NCBI RefSeq assembly: GCF_000948985.2
Contig: NZ_CP059733.1
Coordinates: 4,774,001-4,838,000, forward strand
DNA length: 64,000 nt
Reading direction: 5' to 3'
DNA from: Thalassomonas viridans
Lineage (GTDB): Bacteria > Pseudomonadota > Gammaproteobacteria > Enterobacterales > Alteromonadaceae
Shown here in pieces: positions 46,588 through 56,196 of the stretch. Within the stretch, counting starts at the first letter, position 1; every line of letters begins with the position of its first letter. The translations under genes and the position numbers were made by a program. The notes below the pieces were generated by a model that was not told the DNA's origin, ran no database searches, and was given only the letters and a program-made list of their open reading frames with translations.

Positions 46588-48684
46588 ATGGTGATTCATT
46601 TCCCAGTCTTACGCGACATAAGAATTGAAAATTATCAATTGTATAGGAACGACAATAGTAGCGGTATAGAACACTCATTAGAAGGTGGGGTACACCTTAT
46701 TGTCGGAATAAATGGATTGGGGAAAACAACCCTTCTTAATGCTATTTATCGCTTATTAGTAGGCCCAAACGATGCTCCAAAGGGTGGAGAAAAATCACTT
46801 GGGAGTAGTAAAAACGAACTAACACCTTGGAGAAGAAAAAAGTTCTTTTCTAGTCGCGTTAAAGATGGAGCGCTGAAAGCAACAATTGAAGGAAAGATAT
46901 CTTTTGGAGATAAATCTATTAAAGTCAAACGGAAGCTATCCAATCTAGAAGTTGTAGGGCTTTCCATAGATGGCGAAGAACTTGATGCTAGCCAAGATAT
47001 GTATGAAAAAACTATAGAAGAATTATCTGGATTACCGAGCTATGTTGACTTTTTTTCTGTAGTTAAATTTCTTATATTTTTTCTTGAAGATAGATCGGAT
47101 TTAATTTGGGATCACATGTCTCAGTTTGAGATGTTCAGAATCCTATTCTTTGACCGAGAAGTTGCAAAGGCTTCAGCAAAGCATAGAGATGATGCTAGGA
47201 GTGCAGATAGTAATTATCGAAATCTTTTAGTGTCGATCAACAAAATAAAGGAACAGCTTGAAGAACTTACTTCTGATGAAACAGATGTAACAAGACAAGA
47301 ATATGCATCAGCTTTGGCAAGTTTACATGGGATTGAAGAGCAACAAAGAGACCTTAACGAAGAATTTATTGAAGTAGAGGCTGATGCTGATAACAGCAAA
47401 TTAAAGATTGCAAAATTAAAAAGAGAGTTTGATGAATATAAATTTGGAATAGAAGAGAAACAACATACTCTCGTATCAAAACACTTCCCAGACCTCAATG
47501 ATACAGTAAAAATATTGTTGAGTAATTTATCAGCAGGGGGAGGTTGTTTTGTATGTGGTAATGAAAGTGAGAATATATCTCAAACAATAAAAAAGGCCCT
47601 AGATAACAACTGTTGTCCTGTATGTGATTCAAATGAAAACCACCAGGAAAACAGTTCAAAAGTTATAGATAATTCAGAGCTAGAAGAGGCAAGATTAAAA
47701 AAGCTCCAACAAGAGTCGCTACTAACTCTTGATAGTCTTGAACTACAGCAAGAAATATTAAACGACCAATTAAAAAACAAGGCCTACCTTCAAGAGTTAA
47801 TTGCCCAGATATCAGAGGAAAGGGTCAAATGGTTACGTAAGGTGCAATCAATTGAGAAAACCTTACCTGAGGAGGGGTCAAGTGTAGAAGAACTCGCAAA
47901 GCAGCTCAGGTTACTGCAAGGGTTACTTGCTCAATACAATGATACCAGGCGAAAAGAAACTCAAGCATATAAAAATGCACTAGCCTCACAAGAAACAAAC
48001 CTGCATACCAAATTAGAGTTAGTAAAAACTAAATTTGAATATTACTGTTCACGCCTACTTGTTGAAAAAGTTATGTTAAGGCGAGACTTCATTGAGGGGC
48101 CACTTGGACAGGGAGGAGACGAAAAAGTCAGACTACCTTTCTTTAAAGTCTACATGACATCCGGCGTTCACAAAGAATCTCCTGAACTTAGAGAATCACA
48201 CGAACAAGTCTCAGAATCTCAAAGAGAGTTTATAGACCTTGCTTTTAGACTAGCAATATTCGATGTCGTAAATGGAGAAAGAAATTCACCGGCAATGGTT
48301 GTGATGGAAACGCCAGAGGCAAGCTTAGATAGCATATTCATGCATGAAATCAGTCACTTATTTCGTACATTTGGAGAGCAAAATGATGGTAAAAATGTTT
48401 TTTTAGCTTCAACTAACCTTAACCAAAGCGCAATGATATCAAGTTTACTGGGCATCGCTAATGAACCAGTTCCATTATCTCAAACAAGAAAAGATAGAAT
48501 TCAAGGTCAACCAGGAAAAGAGCTGAAGGGAAATAAGCACATACCTAAATTACCCCAAGAAGATCGAGATTCGCACATAATCAATCTCCTCAAATTAGCT
48601 GCTCCTAATGCTGCATTAATAAACCATGCTGAGTATTACGATACATTGTTTAATAACGCCGTTTTCCCTGAGCAGGGTAGTTAA
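46588..48684 (+). CDS. ABC/SMC-like ATPase with zinc-hook-type cysteines
   Basis: A 698-residue ATPase of the RecF/Rad50-like ABC class. Walker A GINGLGKTT is at residues 40-48; coiled-coil segments (about 190-300 and 360-490) flank an apex with two cysteine pairs, CFVC and CPVC (about 325-350), like a Rad50 zinc hook. The C-terminal half has a signature-like SESQREFIDLAFRLA and the Walker B/D-loop VVMETPEASLDS. It probably clamps DNA or senses foreign or damaged DNA. GGGAGAG precedes the start; the next gene begins two bases after its stop. ABC ATPases followed by a small middle component and a nuclease match the ABC three-component (ABC-3C) conflict systems defined by genomic surveys. Confidence 0.85.
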   Translation: MVIHFPVLRDIRIENYQLYRNDNSSGIEHSLEGGVHLIVGINGLGKTTLLNAIYRLLVGPNDAPKGGEKSLGSSKNELTPWRRKKFFSSRVKDGALKATIEGKISFGDKSIKVKRKLSNLEVVGLSIDGEELDASQDMYEKTIEELSGLPSYVDFFSVVKFLIFFLEDRSDLIWDHMSQFEMFRILFFDREVAKASAKHRDDARSADSNYRNLLVSINKIKEQLEELTSDETDVTRQEYASALASLHGIEEQQRDLNEEFIEVEADADNSKLKIAKLKREFDEYKFGIEEKQHTLVSKHFPDLNDTVKILLSNLSAGGGCFVCGNESENISQTIKKALDNNCCPVCDSNENHQENSSKVIDNSELEEARLKKLQQESLLTLDSLELQQEILNDQLKNKAYLQELIAQISEERVKWLRKVQSIEKTLPEEGSSVEELAKQLRLLQGLLAQYNDTRRKETQAYKNALASQETNLHTKLELVKTKFEYYCSRLLVEKVMLRRDFIEGPLGQGGDEKVRLPFFKVYMTSGVHKESPELRESHEQVSESQREFIDLAFRLAIFDVVNGERNSPAMVVMETPEASLDSIFMHEISHLFRTFGEQNDGKNVFLASTNLNQSAMISSLLGIANEPVPLSQTRKDRIQGQPGKELKGNKHIPKLPQEDRDSHIINLLKLAAPNAALINHAEYYDTLFNNAVFPEQGS

Positions 48685-48686
48685 AT

Positions 48687-49301
48687 ATGTCTAAAAATAA
48701 TTTTCTTGCTAGCAGAGCTTGGCTGTTAATGCTTCTTGAAGGGGCTGAGCGTAATGGTATTACTCCGGTAAATATGGAGCAGTTGCATAGATATATATAT
48801 TTAGCCAACGTACTCTCGCCTGTGTGTATGTTAACTATGCCAGAGTCTTACACATTAAAACATATGAGAGGTCCTTATTTCCCGAGAGCACAATGGGATA
48901 TAGGCAGGCTTACGACACAAGGTTTTGTTGATTCAACTAACTTTAAACCATTTAGTGATGAGGATGGCTTTTGGCTATCCGCTGATTACAGAATCGCTGA
49001 TAACGGTATATCACTCATAGAGAAGCTCAATGCATATGACCATTTAGCCAAACAAGCAAATTATTTAAGGGAATTTATGTCTGCTTGTTCTGATATAGCT
49101 GCGGAAAAAATAAATTTAGTAACACAAAATGATTTTCACTATTCATCTGTACCCGAAGGGGCTGGTGTCAATTTCTCTGAAACAGACGGCAACTTGAGCA
49201 GAAAAGCCGTAATCCTTATGTTTCCAGAGGATAGAGTTTATTCACCAACGGAAGGTGTTCATAGATACATAGATTACCTTGCCGAAGTATCCAATCATTA
49301 A
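48687..49301 (+). CDS. Small middle component of the ABC-ATPase module (ABC-3C MC-like)
   Basis: A 204-residue mainly helical protein without membrane segments. Its layout (RAWLLMLLEGAERNGITPVN, then RYIYLANVLSP, KHMRGPYFPRAQWDIGRLTTQGFV) is like the winged-helix middle components of ABC three-component systems. That assignment is by resemblance and position only. It starts two bases after the ATPase stop and overlaps the next gene, so the three products are probably made together as a complex. Confidence 0.5.
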   Translation: MSKNNFLASRAWLLMLLEGAERNGITPVNMEQLHRYIYLANVLSPVCMLTMPESYTLKHMRGPYFPRAQWDIGRLTTQGFVDSTNFKPFSDEDGFWLSADYRIADNGISLIEKLNAYDHLAKQANYLREFMSACSDIAAEKINLVTQNDFHYSSVPEGAGVNFSETDGNLSRKAVILMFPEDRVYSPTEGVHRYIDYLAEVSNH

Positions 49302-50389
49302 TGGAGAATTTTATGAGTACTTTCCCAATAAAGTTTGATGAAAAGGCACTGGAAAACACACGCTCTCGAGTCCCCGAAAATACTTTTCCTTTTCAACAAG
49401 GAAACGATGGCGATCAATATCGATTTGCTACCACAATTGCAAATTATTGCCAAAAACGATATTCACTTAACCGGTTACCTAAGGATGGTTTAACCTTTTT
49501 TATTTTTATTCCAGTTCGCCATTTTCGAAAAGTTGAAAATATAGGAAAGAAATTACTAAGATTAAAAAGCAACAATCAATATGAATTATCTAATAAGCTT
49601 GTAATTTCTCTAGGGGATTCATTAAGAAAGTGTCAGATAATCGAGGTTGATCCACAAGAAACAGATATCTGGAATAAAATGGCCGAGCTTTTAAACGAGA
49701 TTGAAGATATATGTGATGAAGAACTTTGCCACTCTATAGTTGATTATCTCAATTCCGAAATAACTGTTCAATACACAGGGGAAGATGATAATAAATTTGA
49801 GCAAGTTCTCGACTTCACCACATCACAGAAAATTTTCACCAAACAAGAATTAGAAGATTTTACTAACGAATTTCATGACACTGAAACCAAATTACCAACA
49901 GGTAATATAGGTATTTGGTTACATCCTAATAAGTACGAATTATTAACTAATGCAGAAGACAGAATAACCAATGCATTCGCAGTTAAACTATCAGCTATTT
50001 TAGGAAAAAGTAATATTTTTCGTGAACCTCAGGATATTCATGGAAGGATTGATTTATATATACACCCTTCAGCTCTAGAACGTGACATAGGGCCGTGCGT
50101 TATGGAATTTAAAGTGCTAAGAGAAGGTGACGGTCCCCAAAAAAATAATGAAAGGCTACATGAAGGAGTTCTCCAAGCATTGGATTATGGCAAGGACAAA
50201 CATGCAAAAACCTTATATTTAATGGCTTATGATGCAAGAAAAAAACTAGGAAAAATAGATGCTATCAAGCAATTAGCTGACAAGCATGAAGTCATTTATT
50301 TACATTTCGAGATGTATAACTCGGTACCAGGAGAGCGGAAGAAAATTATTGCAGAAACAAAGAAAAATAATAAAAAAGCCTGCGGTTAA
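49301..50389 (+). CDS. Putative PD-(D/E)XK nuclease effector of the ABC-ATPase module
   Basis: A 362-residue protein. The C-terminal third contains GRIDLYI, then CVMEFKVLREGD: an Asp followed by E-F-K in the spacing of a PD-(D/E)XK nuclease. A helix with ERLHEGVLQALDYGKDKHAKTLYLMAYD follows, as in Mrr/DUF-type restriction nucleases. The N-terminal part is not recognised. Its start overlaps the preceding gene by one base; ATG 49313 would give a shorter form with GGAG upstream. It is the last gene of the methyltransferase-ATPase operon and the best candidate for its DNA-cutting component. Confidence 0.6.
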   Translation: MENFMSTFPIKFDEKALENTRSRVPENTFPFQQGNDGDQYRFATTIANYCQKRYSLNRLPKDGLTFFIFIPVRHFRKVENIGKKLLRLKSNNQYELSNKLVISLGDSLRKCQIIEVDPQETDIWNKMAELLNEIEDICDEELCHSIVDYLNSEITVQYTGEDDNKFEQVLDFTTSQKIFTKQELEDFTNEFHDTETKLPTGNIGIWLHPNKYELLTNAEDRITNAFAVKLSAILGKSNIFREPQDIHGRIDLYIHPSALERDIGPCVMEFKVLREGDGPQKNNERLHEGVLQALDYGKDKHAKTLYLMAYDARKKLGKIDAIKQLADKHEVIYLHFEMYNSVPGERKKIIAETKKNNKKACG

Positions 50390-50539
50390 GTTAAAGGCTG
50401 ACGTAAATTTTGTATCGCTGCCTATCACAACTAGTATTTATATAGAGTTAAAGATAGGCAAGTTACAAATTATATAGCCACAAACTTTTCTGTGTAGATT
50501 TCGAAACCAGCTATCACTTCAAGTCTCAGTATTTAGCGA

Positions 50540-51025
50540 CTATACAAAACCATATATCGCCAACACCATACCAATGATAATCACGATATTACGCAGCATG
50601 TTCTGGGGTTTACCATAAAAAAACAACGGGTAATACAATGCCGCCAAAGGAATGGTTAACCAAACCAGCAACGGCAGTGCCGAGCTGGCAATCTCAGACT
50701 CAGGATCCAGAGACATCATATAGCCAGCCAAGTATAGGCCCACAGCCTGGATGACCGTTGTAGCCCAATAAATGATAAGCCTGGTGCGTTTATCCTTCAT
50801 AAACTGGGCTATCGAGGCAGGTATTGCCGGAATGATACACCAGGCACTTAGAAACAAAGCCACCCAAAACGGGTCGTCTGATTTTAAACGCTCAAAGGGT
50901 ATATCCTGTGCTATGCCTCTGACTATGGCCAATAGGCAAATGAGTATAAAAATACCGGCTGTGGCGGATAAGCTACGTATCAAGAGCTCAATGATCATTG
51001 ATAAGCTGGGTTTTGTATTTTGCAT
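50540..51025 (-). CDS. Small four-helix membrane protein (possible immunity protein)
   Basis: About 161 residues with four hydrophobic helices (IIELLIRSLSATAGIFILIC; FWVALFLSAWCIIPAIPASI; LIIYWATTVIQAVGLYLAGY; LPLLVWLTIPLAALYYPLFF) and a short hydrophobic end. ATG 51025 is preferred over TTG 51034 because AGAGGA is then correctly spaced. It overlaps the upstream gene by about 31 bases, so the two are coupled. A small inner-membrane protein behind a possible toxin gene would fit an immunity role; this is inference. Confidence 0.5.
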   Translation of the reverse strand: MQNTKPSLSMIIELLIRSLSATAGIFILICLLAIVRGIAQDIPFERLKSDDPFWVALFLSAWCIIPAIPASIAQFMKDKRTRLIIYWATTVIQAVGLYLAGYMMSLDPESEIASSALPLLVWLTIPLAALYYPLFFYGKPQNMLRNIVIIIGMVLAIYGFV

Positions 51026-51618
51026 GGCGCGCAAATCCTCTGGAAATAACTTGGCGGTATTCTGACATCGTGACCGGCATCGGCACCGATAAAATCACTG
51101 GCTCCTTTGGGTAGATCAGCCGGAACAACATCCATGATTGAACTTGCCCAACTATTACTGTTTTTCCCTAACCAGGGAGGGGGATACGCAACGTTGGCGC
51201 TACTCTCATTTATTACATAATAATCAATTGCATCAAGTATGCTTCTAACCAATTCCTTTCCCGTTATCCCGGCTTTTGGTATAACTCTTTTTCCCTGGGC
51301 TGGCTTGTAGTTTTCCCAAGCTGCATGCCCTGTTGGGGGAGATGAAGTAAAATATTCTTTCGCTGCGGCTGAGTCTGCACTTTCAAAGGGTTTAAAGATC
51401 AAACGATTAAACTTGGCAGGGATTTTCTGAAAAGATGGCGTAACATTATGCGCCCCTAAAACAAGACCATAACCTCGGCCTAAATTTCTGCTAATAATGG
51501 TCTGGTTTGATTTAAATAATTTATGTGCCGTAGAAGAATTGCCGGTAATAATGGCAAAAAATTGATGTCGCCCAAAGGGAACTTTGTTCAAGTCCCGTGC
51601 AAGCCAGTATATTTCCAT
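50995..51618 (-). CDS. Hypothetical protein, possible papain-like/lipase-like effector
   Basis: A 207-residue protein with no signal peptide and no family I can name with certainty. The C-terminal part has NSNSWASSIMD and, later, GADAGHDVRIPPSYF; an Asn-Ser-rich turn and a late Gly-His are seen in several secreted cysteine-peptidase-like or hydrolase effectors. A GRGYGLVLGAHNVTP segment lies in the middle. AAGG precedes the ATG. It is followed, with overlap, by a small membrane protein gene, giving a toxin/immunity-like layout inside the transposon cargo. Both function and pairing are inferred. Confidence 0.45.
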   Translation of the reverse strand: MEIYWLARDLNKVPFGRHQFFAIITGNSSTAHKLFKSNQTIISRNLGRGYGLVLGAHNVTPSFQKIPAKFNRLIFKPFESADSAAAKEYFTSSPPTGHAAWENYKPAQGKRVIPKAGITGKELVRSILDAIDYYVINESSANVAYPPPWLGKNSNSWASSIMDVVPADLPKGASDFIGADAGHDVRIPPSYFQRICAPCKIQNPAYQ

Positions 51619-51806
51619 ATTGAAACCTTCTATTTCTATCTATTGTTAAAATAAAATGAAGGGATCAGAACAGGCTTACGATTACTTTCCATGTAAAATA
51701 CGCTAATCCCTTAGTAGTTTTATTTTACTATTAAATAACTGCCTATTCTATAATCAATTTTCATTATTCTGTATTGGTTCCCGGTTAGACAGACTGAGGT
51801 AATACC

Positions 51807-52202
51807 ATGAACAGAACAAAAGTGCTGATTCATAAGGTCTTTGAGATGTATTCGTGTCAAGCAAAGGGTAAATCATTACTTTTGATGAATGATGATCTTA
51901 GACGCTTGATTGATATATACCTGCATGATGTTTCGAAAGAGGATATAGCAAAGTTCACATTTGCAATATCGACTGGCCTGCGACCCGCTTCTAATCATGA
52001 TAAATACTATAAGTTGCAAAAACGTTTTTTAGAACGCTTAGTCGATAATTGGGAATTAAAAGAACGCCGAGTGTATTATGACATGCGTGGTGAAGAAGCA
52101 AAAAAATATCTCCCCGACTTTTTAGAAGGTTACCGCCATTCATACAAAAACATTGATTATACGATTTCAAACCTTATAGATGGCAGTGAAAAAATTATTT
52201 AG
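51807..52202 (+). CDS. Small hypothetical protein, frame open past its stop
   Basis: A 131-residue protein rich in charged residues and helices, unrecognised. After its TAG stop (52200-52202) the same frame stays open for 63 more codons to TGA at 52392-52394. The gene may therefore be a longer one cut by an amber mutation, or the extension may be chance. It is the last plus-strand gene before the transposition operon, with which it converges. Confidence 0.45.
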   Translation: MNRTKVLIHKVFEMYSCQAKGKSLLLMNDDLRRLIDIYLHDVSKEDIAKFTFAISTGLRPASNHDKYYKLQKRFLERLVDNWELKERRVYYDMRGEEAKKYLPDFLEGYRHSYKNIDYTISNLIDGSEKII

Positions 52203-52435
52203 AAAACCCTGAGGCATAATCCTACTGTTTTTCAAAAGCTAATCAAGCAGCCCGGTAAGGAGTATGATCTAATCAATATATTGGAATCAAAAATTACAAG
52301 GCTTGTTGGTACATCATTAAGCTTCTTTATTAAAATAGAAAGCGTCCCTGGAAGTATTGCATTTCTGCCTGATGGCATAAGAAATATCAGCTGAAAATAA
52401 TATTCCTTTGCTTTCCAACAGAAGAGCGTGACAAA

Positions 52436-53428
52436 TTAAAGGTTAAAGTATTGGCTGATATATTTCTTGGATTTCATATCTTCCAGATCCCGGTATAGCT
52501 CATTACACACTAAAGCTTTTAGTTTCACTGCCTCCTTCAATTTACCCGGCCAACGCTCCCTTAACCACCATGCCAGTCCCAGTACATAATGACGTTCAGC
52601 AATATCTCTTTGCTCAAACGGAAGTCGAGATTGAACCAGGTTTATAAAAGGCTGTCTGGTCTTTCCACAAAGGTAAGCCTGGAGGGTTGGTGCTAATCTT
52701 CTGGAAACTATCAACTTACAAAGTTGATGAATAATATCCAACCTACCATATTTGAATGCTCCAGAATTCATCATGCCACGATTTACAATCGCCAATAAGG
52801 TATTCCATTTATTAAAAGTCCCGGCATGCCAATAATTGCATGGTTTTACAGGGGTATACTTTAGGTTTTCACCACACTTCCAGCATTCACTTAAAGAATC
52901 GACTTTGTATATTGCAGGTTTGCCCAACTCCAACCTGTGATAGGCAACATCCGCGCCGCAACTAAAACAGCGATCGTGCATCAATACCTTGTGCATCGGG
53001 CAATAAGTGTAAAAAGCCAGTCGCCAGGCCAAACGGAAATACGCTTCATTATCTTCCGCCAAACAAAAAGGGCAATATTGCATACCATAACCGGTATATT
53101 TTCTATGGTAGATTTTTAGCGGGGTTACCCAACGTAATTGACCTGATAGGCTTCTTTCGGAAAATAACTTCTTTTCATACAGAGCTAAGGTTGTTTGTTT
53201 CGCACGTTCAGGGGCAGTGGCTGTTTTCTGGATTAATTTATCCAGCAACCAAGCAGGAGCCTGACGGTCAATGTCACGGTTCCACACCTGTCGGCTATTA
53301 CCAAATACTCTTACACAAAATGTCTGCGCTTTAAGACCGTTGTGATGAGCACAACGCAGCAACCAGGAGGAAAGACATTCCCCCTTGTACGGATGGGGAT
53401 GAGCGGGCCACAAATTGCCCGTCAGCAT
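52436..53428 (-). CDS. tniQ: TniQ-family (TnsD-like) target-selection protein
   Basis: A 330-residue protein beginning with the TniQ hallmark region (PYKGECLSSWLLR). Zinc-binding pairs follow: C119/C122, C143/H146, C154/C157 and C182/C185. TniQ/TnsD proteins bind a chosen target DNA and recruit the TnsC ATPase. At this length it is closer to TniQ of Tn5053/Tn6022-type elements than to long TnsD of Tn7. It starts two bases after the tnsC stop. Since the element sits directly behind lipA, the lipA 3' end is its likely recognition site. Confidence 0.88.
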   Translation of the reverse strand: MLTGNLWPAHPHPYKGECLSSWLLRCAHHNGLKAQTFCVRVFGNSRQVWNRDIDRQAPAWLLDKLIQKTATAPERAKQTTLALYEKKLFSERSLSGQLRWVTPLKIYHRKYTGYGMQYCPFCLAEDNEAYFRLAWRLAFYTYCPMHKVLMHDRCFSCGADVAYHRLELGKPAIYKVDSLSECWKCGENLKYTPVKPCNYWHAGTFNKWNTLLAIVNRGMMNSGAFKYGRLDIIHQLCKLIVSRRLAPTLQAYLCGKTRQPFINLVQSRLPFEQRDIAERHYVLGLAWWLRERWPGKLKEAVKLKALVCNELYRDLEDMKSKKYISQYFNL

Positions 53429-53430
53429 AA

Positions 53431-54333
53431 CTATAAAACCCGATCAAGTTGTCGCTTCCTTTCTGAGGGTGACTTCCAGTCAATATTATCAAGTACTTTA
53501 GGTGTTATTTGCTCTATTCCCTCATTAACACTGTATACTGCCGCTGTATTAAGCAAGCGAGCCAATTCTCCGATATACCCTTCACTCATGGAAAACAACC
53601 TGGTTGCCAGTGATGTTTCATAAAGTTTTGATGCAGAACGCAACGGCAGCATGCGCTCGAAACTGGCTAAAAGTCGTAAATAATCCTTATTAAACTCCCA
53701 CCTGGGCAATGCCACTGGTTCAAAGCGGTTTGCCAGTTGGGGCTCTGTTTGTAAGGCTCTAAAGGCATCTTTGGTGCCGACACCAACGATAGAGATTTGT
53801 AATTCATTGCCCAGATATTTTAAAACATTTAAAAAAGCCCGTTGTCGGTTCAGGTTTCCGGCCAATATGGAGTGAATCTCGTCTATAACCAATACCTTCA
53901 AGCCCACATATTTTAGCAACTTAAGCACCTGAAACTGCTTTTTATCTACCCGTTCACTTGGCCTGTATGGCGCAAACAACAGTTCCAAAATAGCATTATA
54001 AAAACGCCCCTCATCTGGTACCGGTGGTGCCTGTACAAATAGCACAGGCGCCAAAATTCCATTCCCTTCCGGATTATCCTCTGCCGGGTGCGCTTTGCAA
54101 AAGCGGTTAACCAACATAGTTTTTCCGTTGTTGGTATCGCCAACCAATAACAAATTGGGCATCCTTTGCGTCCTGGGGTAGGTAAGCAAATCCTCAAGCT
54201 TCGTCAGAATACTTTTGGCTTTGGGGTATCCTATCCACCGATCAGATCTTATTTTTACTATTCGGGCATCATTATCAAGCTCAAGGTAACCTGCCGCAAT
54301 TTCATTTAAGTGTGGAAACTTACTCATGACCAC
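53431..54333 (-). CDS. tnsC: TnsC/TniB-like AAA+ transposition regulator
   Basis: A 300-residue AAA+ ATPase with Walker A GDTNNGKT (65-72), Walker B LVIDEIHSI (Asp151, Glu152) and sensor region VGVGTKDAF. The N-terminal RIVKIRSDRWIGYPKAKSIL is characteristic of TniB of the Tn5053/Tn6022 group. It forms the ATP-bound filament that links the TniQ-marked target to the TnsA-TnsB transposase. It overlaps the end of tnsB by ten bases, implying coupled translation. Confidence 0.92.
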   Translation of the reverse strand: MVMSKFPHLNEIAAGYLELDNDARIVKIRSDRWIGYPKAKSILTKLEDLLTYPRTQRMPNLLLVGDTNNGKTMLVNRFCKAHPAEDNPEGNGILAPVLFVQAPPVPDEGRFYNAILELLFAPYRPSERVDKKQFQVLKLLKYVGLKVLVIDEIHSILAGNLNRQRAFLNVLKYLGNELQISIVGVGTKDAFRALQTEPQLANRFEPVALPRWEFNKDYLRLLASFERMLPLRSASKLYETSLATRLFSMSEGYIGELARLLNTAAVYSVNEGIEQITPKVLDNIDWKSPSERKRQLDRVL

Positions 54334-56195
54334 TCATCCATTTCATCAAAGGGTTCAATCAACTCTTCATCTACAGATATATTCAACTCTTTTGTTATCA
54401 CTGCATCAGGAGCCGGTGTTGACGGTTTTTCCACGCTCTTATTTGATTTGCGTCTTTGTACTGATCGCCTGACAGCCTTAGTTTTTGTCACCGCTTGTTC
54501 CTCAATTTCCCGCATACGTTCAAAGGCATCAAAAATTGCAGCTTCATTAATATCTTCTCGACCCTGGGCTTCAGCCCTTTTTCTGGCTTCTCTGAGCTCC
54601 CAGATACTGATGGCAGGATGTGAAGTGTCTCTATAAGGAATAGGGTAATAGATATGAAGCTCAGGATCATAAAACCAAATCTGACTGATATCCCTCGGAT
54701 CCCTCCGGACCATAAATTTCCGTTTTTTCCTGGGTTCAGACAAGTCAGGCGCATTAATCCAGGGCCGTATTACATCGTGATAGTAATGGATTTTATCAAT
54801 CACTATCCCATAATCCAGTACAGACCTCATTTCGTAAGGCATGAGATCCAACCGCAGCCTGTCTTCATCAACAATTTTAGACGGCAAGCCGCAACCTGGG
54901 GCTTCTTCATCACCAAGTATGCCCTTTCGATACAAGGCCAACGGCGACATGTTGATCATGGAGTGAAATTTTTGGTGATATACATTTACAACATAGTTTG
55001 CCAGCCAGGTCTCAAACTCAGATAAAGTCAATGAAGCCCGGGCTTCCGAGTCATATTCCCCTTTTTCTCTGATATTGGAAAAAGTAGAGCCGGGTAAAGC
55101 ATGTATCTCCTTGGAAAATGTTCCCAACGCCCTTTCCACATGGGCACCAAAATTAGGCCGGGCGACAGGCCGCCACTCAATATCAATTCCATACTCGTCA
55201 CAGGCTTTTTGCAGCATGTTGCCGCGAAATTCCTTCGCGTTATCAAGATGAATCTTTGCCGGCAGTCCCCACACCGGCCACTCTCCATCCAGATCATGTT
55301 TTGCCAACCACTTCTCTTTCGGTAAAATAGAATGTACCAAACTTAGGCCGGTCGTTAATGCACTTGGCGGATCGAAGGAAACATAAAACCCGGTAACCAT
55401 CCGGCTGAAAACATCAAATGCCAAAGTTATCCAGGGCCTGCCGATAGGTCTTCGATAATGATCATCAACTAAAATGATATCAAGCTTGGTATGGTCTATC
55501 TGCACTACGGCCAAAGGCCAGTCTGCACCTGGAAATTTTCCCTCGATAGGTTTAAAGCTATTATCTGCCACTTTTCTACCCAAACGCCTGGCTGCCACCA
55601 ATTCTGGAGCCAGTGACTTAATCCGGTTTCGAACCGTATTATCATGCGGCGGTTCAATACCTTGTTTCTTACAACGTTTGCGTACTTCATCAATCACTTT
55701 TCTCTGGGATTTTTTTTGCTTGGTCAGATATTCGCTGGCTATTGATTCTTTGATAATTTCTTCAGTTTCATCGTTAAGCTTGGTCGCTCCCTTATCACTC
55801 CTTTTCTTCGGCAAAAGAGATGACAACATTTCTGATGCTTCATAAGCTTTCAGCCATCCATACACTGTATTGGTATGAAGGTCATGAGTCTGCGCCACTT
55901 CCGCAACCTGCTGCCTTGTCCGTCCGGCTTTATTCAGCAATGACTTGATTACCTTAAGCCGTCCTTTGGCCACCAGCCAGGTTTCTTCATCGAATTCCAA
56001 CAAATCTTCCCTGGCAGCAGACTTTTGTTCTCCGGCAGGTTCCAAATCGCCAATAGCAGCTTGGAACACTTTTTTGCTAAGTTCATCAATCAAAGTCACT
56101 TCTGATATACCGCTTAACTCCGCAATTCGATAATGACGGCCTTGGTAGGTAACCTTTTTTCCTGCTTCCAGGCTAAACTGCTTGTTTGAACTCAT
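54324..56195 (-). CDS. tnsB: TnsB/TniA-like DDE transposase
   Basis: A 623-residue transposase. N-terminal DNA-binding helices (HTH around 95-125) are followed by an RNase H-like catalytic core with Asp234 (VQIDHTKLD), Asp318 (IHLDNAKEF) and Glu354 (HVERALGTF), then a Mu-transposase C-terminal beta-barrel and a charged tail that should contact TnsC. It binds the element ends and joins 3' ends to the target. The gene starts one base after the tnsA stop. Confidence 0.94.
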   Translation of the reverse strand: MSSNKQFSLEAGKKVTYQGRHYRIAELSGISEVTLIDELSKKVFQAAIGDLEPAGEQKSAAREDLLEFDEETWLVAKGRLKVIKSLLNKAGRTRQQVAEVAQTHDLHTNTVYGWLKAYEASEMLSSLLPKKRSDKGATKLNDETEEIIKESIASEYLTKQKKSQRKVIDEVRKRCKKQGIEPPHDNTVRNRIKSLAPELVAARRLGRKVADNSFKPIEGKFPGADWPLAVVQIDHTKLDIILVDDHYRRPIGRPWITLAFDVFSRMVTGFYVSFDPPSALTTGLSLVHSILPKEKWLAKHDLDGEWPVWGLPAKIHLDNAKEFRGNMLQKACDEYGIDIEWRPVARPNFGAHVERALGTFSKEIHALPGSTFSNIREKGEYDSEARASLTLSEFETWLANYVVNVYHQKFHSMINMSPLALYRKGILGDEEAPGCGLPSKIVDEDRLRLDLMPYEMRSVLDYGIVIDKIHYYHDVIRPWINAPDLSEPRKKRKFMVRRDPRDISQIWFYDPELHIYYPIPYRDTSHPAISIWELREARKRAEAQGREDINEAAIFDAFERMREIEEQAVTKTKAVRRSVQRRKSNKSVEKPSTPAPDAVITKELNISVDEELIEPFDEMDEWS

Positions 56196-56196
56196 T

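Noticed and set aside
44896..50389. Wadjet, Dnd or Septu assignment for the ATPase operon
   Set aside because: JetA/B/D, DndB/C/E and the PtuB HNH partner are all missing, and those systems lack this methyltransferase and controller.
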